Position numbers and translations under genes: made by a program | Notes under the pieces: generated by a model | What the model was told of the DNA's origin: nothing | Databases searched by the model: none | What the model saw: the letters and a program-made list of their open reading frames with translations, nothing else | NCBI GenBank assembly: GCA_005793025.1 | Contig: SXQI01000277.1 | Location: forward strand, 1-10,938 | Direction: 5' to 3' | Length of the DNA: 10,938 nucleotides | Source: Verrucomicrobiales bacterium | GTDB lineage: Bacteria > Verrucomicrobiota > Verrucomicrobiia > Limisphaerales > SXQI01 | Shown here: in pieces, positions 8,001 through 10,938 of the stretch | Layout: each line of letters opens with the position of its first letter | Position numbering within the stretch: the stretch's first letter is position 1

Positions 8001-8209
8001 GCTCCCTCTGGCTCATCTAAACGAAACCCGCCTTTACGTTTCTTTGCATCGAATCCATGGCAGGCAAAGCAGTTGTCCGAGAGGATCGGTCGAATGTCGC
8101 GGTTGAAACTCACTGGGTTTGTGGAAAGCTTCACCGCCTCAACGCAAGGCACGACCACCAAGAAGTATGCAAAACTGAAAACACAAAAAAATTTTGGAAA
8201 TTTACTCAT
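5090..8209 (-). CDS. PSCyt1/DUF1549/DUF1553 Planctomycete cytochrome c-like protein
   Basis: This large exported protein has 1039 residues from the chosen start. An N-terminal hydrophobic segment (about 8-25) looks like a Sec signal peptide with possible cleavage after VEA. A cytochrome c-like PSCyt1 domain follows, with the heme-binding motif CFACH at residues 47-51. DUF1549 spans roughly 155-365 and contains its typical second motif CAVCHDHKFDPI (C337, C340, H341). A middle beta-rich region (about 430-640) resembles a carbohydrate-binding-type sandwich. DUF1553 covers roughly 735-1000, with segments such as SRVAVNRFWQQFFGIGLV. The biochemical function is unknown; periplasmic electron transfer linked to degradation is inferred from domain content only. 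The ATG at 8209 is favoured over the one at 8218 because an AGGA Shine-Dalgarno sequence lies 8 nt before it and overlaps the earlier ATG. It is followed by its usual partner, DUF1501. Confidence 0.94.
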   Translation of the reverse strand: MSKFPKFFCVFSFAYFLVVVPCVEAVKLSTNPVSFNRDIRPILSDNCFACHGFDAKKRKGGFRLDEPEGAFTPNKDGNMAIIPGKPEKSEMWKRITTKDPDESMPPAESHKKLTAEQKQLIKRWITEGANYQKHWAFEAPKPPLVPKVSSPKASIQNPIDNFVAARLKKEGLRSSPQADPATLIRRVAFDLTGLPPTPGEVEQFLADKSADAYESMVQRYLDSSKYGEQMAKHWLDVARYADTHGLHLDNERQMWAYRDWVVKAFNKNLSFSDFTTFQLAGDLLPSPTAEQLTATGFNRCNVTTGEGGAIDAEFIFRYAVERTATTVQAWMGLTAGCAVCHDHKFDPISQREFYSFYAFFHSSADPAMDGNSLRTAPLTQLKTPEDDKRLQEMDAAIKDSEGKFNGVLASVVYQDPATKNPPPAPREDEVIWLDDEGPAGWKTQTPPNFVTAENGKVFSGKRAIRRQAADVEQDVFDSDTASLSIPASSKLFAYVYLEAANPPKAVMLQFLLENWEHRAVWGDIDAIGWGEKDKPSRARVGDLPKPGGWVRLEVDPEKVGLKPSDKLKGIAYTIHGGTVYWDKAGVVGRVDPVNDSTHSLVAWTKQYEGKEPKELPENLRSIFKNTSSTNRSPEQVTQLRNYFLSKVCVEFKPSFDPLNSALAEAKKKREEYNEAITQTFIWRDLDKPRESFVMLRGAYDRPGEKVTRNVPAIFPPLANTTNATRLDLASWLLNPQNPMTSRVAVNRFWQQFFGIGLVKTADDFGSQGEPPSHPELLDWLALSFRDSGWDVKGFVKLLVTSATYRQSSQVTPSLLARDPENRLLARGSRFRLDAEQIRDNVLYVSGLLETTMGGKGVRTYQPPNIWEPVGFVGSNTRDYKQDTGSALYRRSLYSFFKRTAPPPFMTSFDAPNREQICTRRERSNTPLQALQLMNDVQHYEAARALAERMLSEGGATAKDRLVFAYKTVLSRAPSAQELVIVSQALDSHLIRYQADPEAAKKAITFGESKARGNLNVTELAAYTLAANLVLNLDETVTRN

Positions 8210-8217
8210 GACTGACA

Positions 8218-8221
8218 TCCT
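8218..8221 (-). promoter_or_regulatory. Shine-Dalgarno AGGA deciding the PSCyt1 start
   Basis: On the minus strand AGGA lies 8 nt before the ATG at 8209. The same AGGA runs into the earlier in-frame ATG at 8218 and so cannot serve that codon. This supports the shorter start, which begins MSKFPKFF and leads directly into the signal peptide. Confidence 0.6.
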
Positions 8222-8236
8222 AAAACTTAAGCTATT

Positions 8237-8257
8237 CTTGTTGAATTCTCAAACAAG
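8237..8257. repeat. Imperfect palindrome CTTGTT-N9-AACAAG upstream of PSCyt1 gene
   Basis: Read on the minus strand, CTTGTT and AACAAG form 6-bp half-sites around a 9-nt centre containing GAATTC. The 21-bp element sits about 28 bp before the PSCyt1 start, a position suited to an operator or to a 5' leader hairpin. No regulator is identified. Confidence 0.35.
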
Positions 8258-8266
8258 CTTACCCGC

Positions 8267-8278
8267 TCCTGAGCAGGA
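8267..8278. repeat. Palindrome TCCTG-AG-CAGGA
   Basis: A perfect 5-bp inverted repeat with a 2-bp centre lies between the -10-like GATAAT (minus strand, 8289-8284) and the PSCyt1 start. The centre is too small for a stable RNA hairpin, so a dimeric protein site is more plausible than a stem-loop. It may be chance. Confidence 0.3.
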
Positions 8279-8322
8279 CGACCATTATCCGAGAATCTTT
8301 TGAATGACTGCTGATGCTCGAT

Positions 8323-8338
8323 GTTGGTAATAACCAAC
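8323..8338. repeat. Inverted repeat GTTGGT-AATA-ACCAAC
   Basis: A perfect 6-bp inverted repeat with a 4-nt AT-only loop lies in the divergent intergenic region. It is not followed by a T-run on either strand, so it is not a typical intrinsic terminator. An operator for either divergent unit is possible. Confidence 0.35.
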
Positions 8339-8510
8339 GAGTTTGTCCACACCCAGTATCACCAAAAGAAGGTGACAGCAGCGGAAGCACTCGCTGAGCA
8401 GCTCGGGCTTCGCATTTTTATTCGGTTTTATTACCAAACTAAGCTATCTTGGATAGGGTTCGATAAGTCAGCAGTACCTCCACAGTGCTGCTTAGGACAA
8501 AACTGAACGC

Positions 8511-8539
8511 TTGAAACTGAAAACTCGCCGAGTCACAAT
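8511..8539 (+). promoter_or_regulatory. Candidate promoter for hemE-hemN, short-leader
   Basis: TTGAAA (8511-8516, 5 of 6 matches to the -35 consensus) is followed by a 17-bp spacer and CACAAT (8534-8539, 4 of 6 matches to the -10 consensus). Transcription would begin around 8546, only a few bases before the ATG at 8552, giving a nearly leaderless mRNA. This fits the lack of a Shine-Dalgarno sequence there, but the match may be fortuitous. Confidence 0.35.
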
Positions 8540-8551
8540 TTTTATTTGCGA

Positions 8552-10938
8552 ATGACCCCGCCGCTCGAAATGCAGTCGATCCCAGCCGTCCTTACCGGAC
8601 GGGAGAGGTTTCTTGCTGCTGCCCACAACCAAGTTTCGGATCGTCCACCGGTGTGGATGATGAGGCAGGCGGGACGTGTTTTGCCGGAATACCGCGAACT
8701 CAAATCGAGGTATTCTTTTGTCCAATTGGTGCAAACTCCCGATCTTGCCGCCGAGGTCACGTTGCAACCCATTCGCCGCTTCGGTTTTGATGCCGCAATT
8801 CTTTTCAGTGATATTTTGGTGGTGCCAGAGGCCATGGGCCAACCCTATTTCTTTAGAGAAACCGGTGGCGTCGAAATGTCTGTGAAACTGGATTCCGCAG
8901 CGGATATCGCTCGACTCTCTGTCGAAGCGATCGAAGCCAAGCTCCAGTATGTCGTCGAAGCACTGACTCGTATTAAACCCGCGCTGAGAAACCAATCGGC
9001 GTTAATTGGTTTCGCGGGATCGCCTTGGACTCTCGCTACCTTCATGCTCGAAGGGGGTAGTTCCAAAAACTTTCAAAAGGCTGCTCAACTAAGCAAATCG
9101 GATCCAAGTCTGTTCCAAGATTTGCTTCAAAAGTTGACGGTTGCCACCACCCGTTATTTGCAAATGCAAATCAGTGCGGGTGTGGATGCGATACAAATTT
9201 TCGACAGCCATGGAGATCATTTGTTACCGGCCGAGTTTCACGAACTTTCTGGTCGCTGGGTGGGAGAGATCATCGATGGATTACGAGGACAAGTCCCCGT
9301 CATTGTGTTCTCAAAAGGCACGCGCGACTGGAGCGGCATCGCTGCAACGGGTGCCCAAGTCATCGGAATCGATCATGGAATTTCAATGGCGGAAGCCTGT
9401 GCAAATCTCCCTGATGGATTCGCGGTCCAAGGCAATCTTCACCCAAGGCATTTGGTGGAATCCACACCCAGCGAAGCCTACGCGGCAACTCGTGAAATCA
9501 TTCTGAGCGTGCCGCAACCTCGCGGCCATATTTTCAATCTCGGTCACGGCGTCCCTCCCACTGCTAAACTCGAAAACATTGCAGCGGTCCTCGCGGCTGT
9601 TCGTAATGAGGCGATTGAGGTTAAACACGTTTCCGGCACTGTTCGTCCTTCACCTGCGATCCGCCCAATGAACGTCGATTTGAATCTTGTCCGTAAATAT
9701 AATGTCCCCGGACCCCGTTACACATCCTATCCGCCAGCGACTCATTTTAAGACTGAAACGACGCAAGCCGAAGTCCTGAGTTCTATCGAAAAAAATAACG
9801 AAACGACCAATCCTCTCTCGCTTTATTATCACTTACCGTTCTGCCAGACGTTATGTTGGTATTGCGGCTGCACCACGGTCATCACCACCCAACAAAACAA
9901 AAGTCGATCCTACCTTGATTACATCGAACGAGAAATGGATCTGATGTTGCCGCGCATCAATCCGAACCGTGAGGTGACACAGTTGCACCTCGGAGGCGGC
10001 ACCCCCACGTTTTTGATGCCGGACGAATTGCGTCGATTAGGTCGAATGATTCGCGACCGATTCAAAGTTTCTCCGGACGCCGAAGCCGGAGTTGAGATTG
10101 ATCCTCGGCGGATCGGTAAGGATCATATTCAAGCTCTGCGAGAGATGGGTTGTAATCGAGCTTCACTGGGGGTTCAAGATAACGATCCAAAAGTTCAGAT
10201 CGCCGTTCACCGCGTTCAACCGCGAGAGCAGACCGAGCAGACCGTGCGTTGGATAAGGGACTGTGGCTTTGAATCGCTCAGTATCGATTTAATCTATGGA
10301 CTGCCACTCCAAACCGTCGCGTCTTTTAACAGGACTCTCGATGACATTCTTGGACTAAAGCCCGATCGTTTGGCCGTTTTCAGCTATGCACACGTACCTT
10401 GGCTCAAGCCTGCACAAAAAATATTCACTGAAGACCAACTCCCCAATGCTGAACTCAAGTTGGATCTCCTCAAGCTCACGATCGAGAAGCTGACATCTGC
10501 AGGTTTCGTGTATATCGGGATGGATCATTTCGCCCTCGCCGGGGACGAGTTGGCGGTCGCCCAACGCGAGAAAACATTACAGCGAAATTTTCAAGGTTAC
10601 AGCACGCGTGGGGATGCAGACATTTACGCGTTTGGAATGTCCTCGATTTCCCAGACTTCTGATTTTTACTGGCAAAACATCAAGGATCTCGAACCCTACT
10701 ACGCTTCGATCGACGCCGGGGTTTCTCCGATCACACGAGGGTATCGGATGACTGATGACGACAAACTTCGCCGCCAAACGATTATGCGTTTGATGTGTGA
10801 TCTGGAGCTCGATTTTCCAGAAATGTCACGTCGCACTGGAGTCGATTTTGCAACAGTCTTTGCCCCAGAACTCGCATCCATGCACGATCTGGAAGCGGAT
10901 GGGTTGATCGAACGGAGTGCCACCCGCCTCCAAGTGAC
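8552..10938 (+). CDS. HemE-HemN fusion, uroporphyrinogen decarboxylase and O2-independent coproporphyrinogen dehydrogenase (3' partial)
   Basis: One frame without a stop joins two consecutive heme enzymes. Residues 1 to about 350 are HemE, which decarboxylates uroporphyrinogen III to coproporphyrinogen III. It shows MRQAGR (R38, R42), FSDIL (D87), FDS (S219) and NLGHG (H332). The usual active-site Tyr in the PWTLATYM-type segment is Phe164. After a linker of about 20 residues, HemN starts at Met373 (base 9668) with the characteristic MNVDLNLVRKYNVPGPRYTSYP. It has the radical SAM cluster motif CxxxCxxCxC (C431, C435, C438, C440), GGGTP at 481-485, EIDPR, and AHVPWLKPAQ, which mark true HemN rather than HemW. 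HemN oxidatively decarboxylates coproporphyrinogen III to protoporphyrinogen IX without oxygen. About 423 HemN residues are visible of a usual 455 or so, so the C-terminus lies beyond the window. The ATG at 8552 was chosen, with 8570 as an alternative; neither has a clear ribosome-binding site. Confidence 0.9.
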   Translation, partial: MTPPLEMQSIPAVLTGRERFLAAAHNQVSDRPPVWMMRQAGRVLPEYRELKSRYSFVQLVQTPDLAAEVTLQPIRRFGFDAAILFSDILVVPEAMGQPYFFRETGGVEMSVKLDSAADIARLSVEAIEAKLQYVVEALTRIKPALRNQSALIGFAGSPWTLATFMLEGGSSKNFQKAAQLSKSDPSLFQDLLQKLTVATTRYLQMQISAGVDAIQIFDSHGDHLLPAEFHELSGRWVGEIIDGLRGQVPVIVFSKGTRDWSGIAATGAQVIGIDHGISMAEACANLPDGFAVQGNLHPRHLVESTPSEAYAATREIILSVPQPRGHIFNLGHGVPPTAKLENIAAVLAAVRNEAIEVKHVSGTVRPSPAIRPMNVDLNLVRKYNVPGPRYTSYPPATHFKTETTQAEVLSSIEKNNETTNPLSLYYHLPFCQTLCWYCGCTTVITTQQNKSRSYLDYIEREMDLMLPRINPNREVTQLHLGGGTPTFLMPDELRRLGRMIRDRFKVSPDAEAGVEIDPRRIGKDHIQALREMGCNRASLGVQDNDPKVQIAVHRVQPREQTEQTVRWIRDCGFESLSIDLIYGLPLQTVASFNRTLDDILGLKPDRLAVFSYAHVPWLKPAQKIFTEDQLPNAELKLDLLKLTIEKLTSAGFVYIGMDHFALAGDELAVAQREKTLQRNFQGYSTRGDADIYAFGMSSISQTSDFYWQNIKDLEPYYASIDAGVSPITRGYRMTDDDKLRRQTIMRLMCDLELDFPEMSRRTGVDFATVFAPELASMHDLEADGLIERSATRLQV

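Larger units (their letters stand above)
8210..8551. other. Divergent intergenic region between PSCyt1 unit and hemE-hemN
   Basis: This roughly 340-bp stretch separates two divergently read units and should hold both promoters. Three short inverted repeats cluster on the PSCyt1 side: 8237-8257, 8267-8278 and 8323-8338. A -10-like GATAAT on the minus strand (8289-8284) lacks a convincing -35. A hemE promoter candidate lies at 8511-8539. A 61-codon frame at 8321-8506 (+) shows no family resemblance or ribosome-binding site and is not called a gene. No RNA gene was recognised. Confidence 0.6.

Noticed and set aside
8130..8160. A lipoprotein signal (LVVVPC) at the N-terminus of the PSCyt1 protein.
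   Set aside because: A proline precedes the cysteine, which does not fit the lipobox; an ordinary Sec signal peptide cleaved after VEA is more likely.
8359..8375. Hairpin TCACC-AAAAGAA-GGTGA as a terminator.
   Set aside because: The stem is only 5 bp and no T-run follows on either strand.
8321..8506. A 61-codon plus-strand frame in the divergent intergenic region.
   Set aside because: It has no ribosome-binding site, no recognisable family and an atypical composition. It overlaps the likely regulatory region, so it is better explained as chance.
8492..8995. A 167-codon minus-strand frame opposite the start of hemE.
   Set aside because: It lies antisense to a clear HemE coding sequence with conserved motifs and has no recognisable protein features of its own.
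9668..10938. Calling HemN a separate gene from the ATG at 9668.
   Set aside because: The frame is continuous with HemE, no stop codon lies between, and no Shine-Dalgarno sequence precedes 9668. A fusion is the simpler reading unless a sequencing error is shown.

Overview
The window (about 10.9 kb, moderate GC) looks like chromosomal DNA from a member of the Verrucomicrobiota, possibly near the Pedosphaera/Limisphaera group, or a related PVC-superphylum bacterium. The main reason is a paired gene module for a Planctomycete-type cytochrome c-like protein (PSCyt1/DUF1549/DUF1553) and a Tat-exported DUF1501 protein, which is typical of Planctomycetes and Verrucomicrobia. Ribosome-binding sites are weak or absent at several starts, which also fits. 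The phylum is inferred; no rRNA or other marker gene is present. There are no tRNAs, CRISPR arrays, insertion sequences or phage genes.

Layout: (1) 8-622 (+) encodes a small class I SAM-dependent methyltransferase resembling PmtA/UbiE. (2) 629-3372 (-) is a two-gene unit read leftward, thiC followed 11 bp later by a DUF3050 gene. A clear TPP riboswitch lies upstream of thiC (about 3416-3520) with a plausible sigma70-type promoter just beyond it. (3) 3584-8209 (-) is a second leftward two-gene unit, the 1039-residue PSCyt1/DUF1549/DUF1553 protein followed 36 bp later by the DUF1501 protein. (4) 8210-8551 is a divergent intergenic region with several short inverted repeats. (5) 8552-10938 (+) is one uninterrupted reading frame, cut by the window end, that joins a complete uroporphyrinogen decarboxylase (HemE) to an oxygen-independent coproporphyrinogen III dehydrogenase (HemN).

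Functionally, the thiC unit makes the pyrimidine half of thiamin and is controlled by TPP. The DUF3050 partner has an unknown function. Its fold family is heme-oxygenase-like, and its sequence carries a full set of residues matching the ligand spacing of heme-oxygenase-like diiron oxidases. The PSCyt1/DUF1501 unit encodes exported proteins of unproven function. The hemE-hemN frame joins two consecutive steps of the classical protoporphyrin pathway (uroporphyrinogen III to coproporphyrinogen III to protoporphyrinogen IX) in one predicted polypeptide. The two most interesting items are the riboswitch-controlled thiC-DUF3050 pair and the HemE-HemN fusion.
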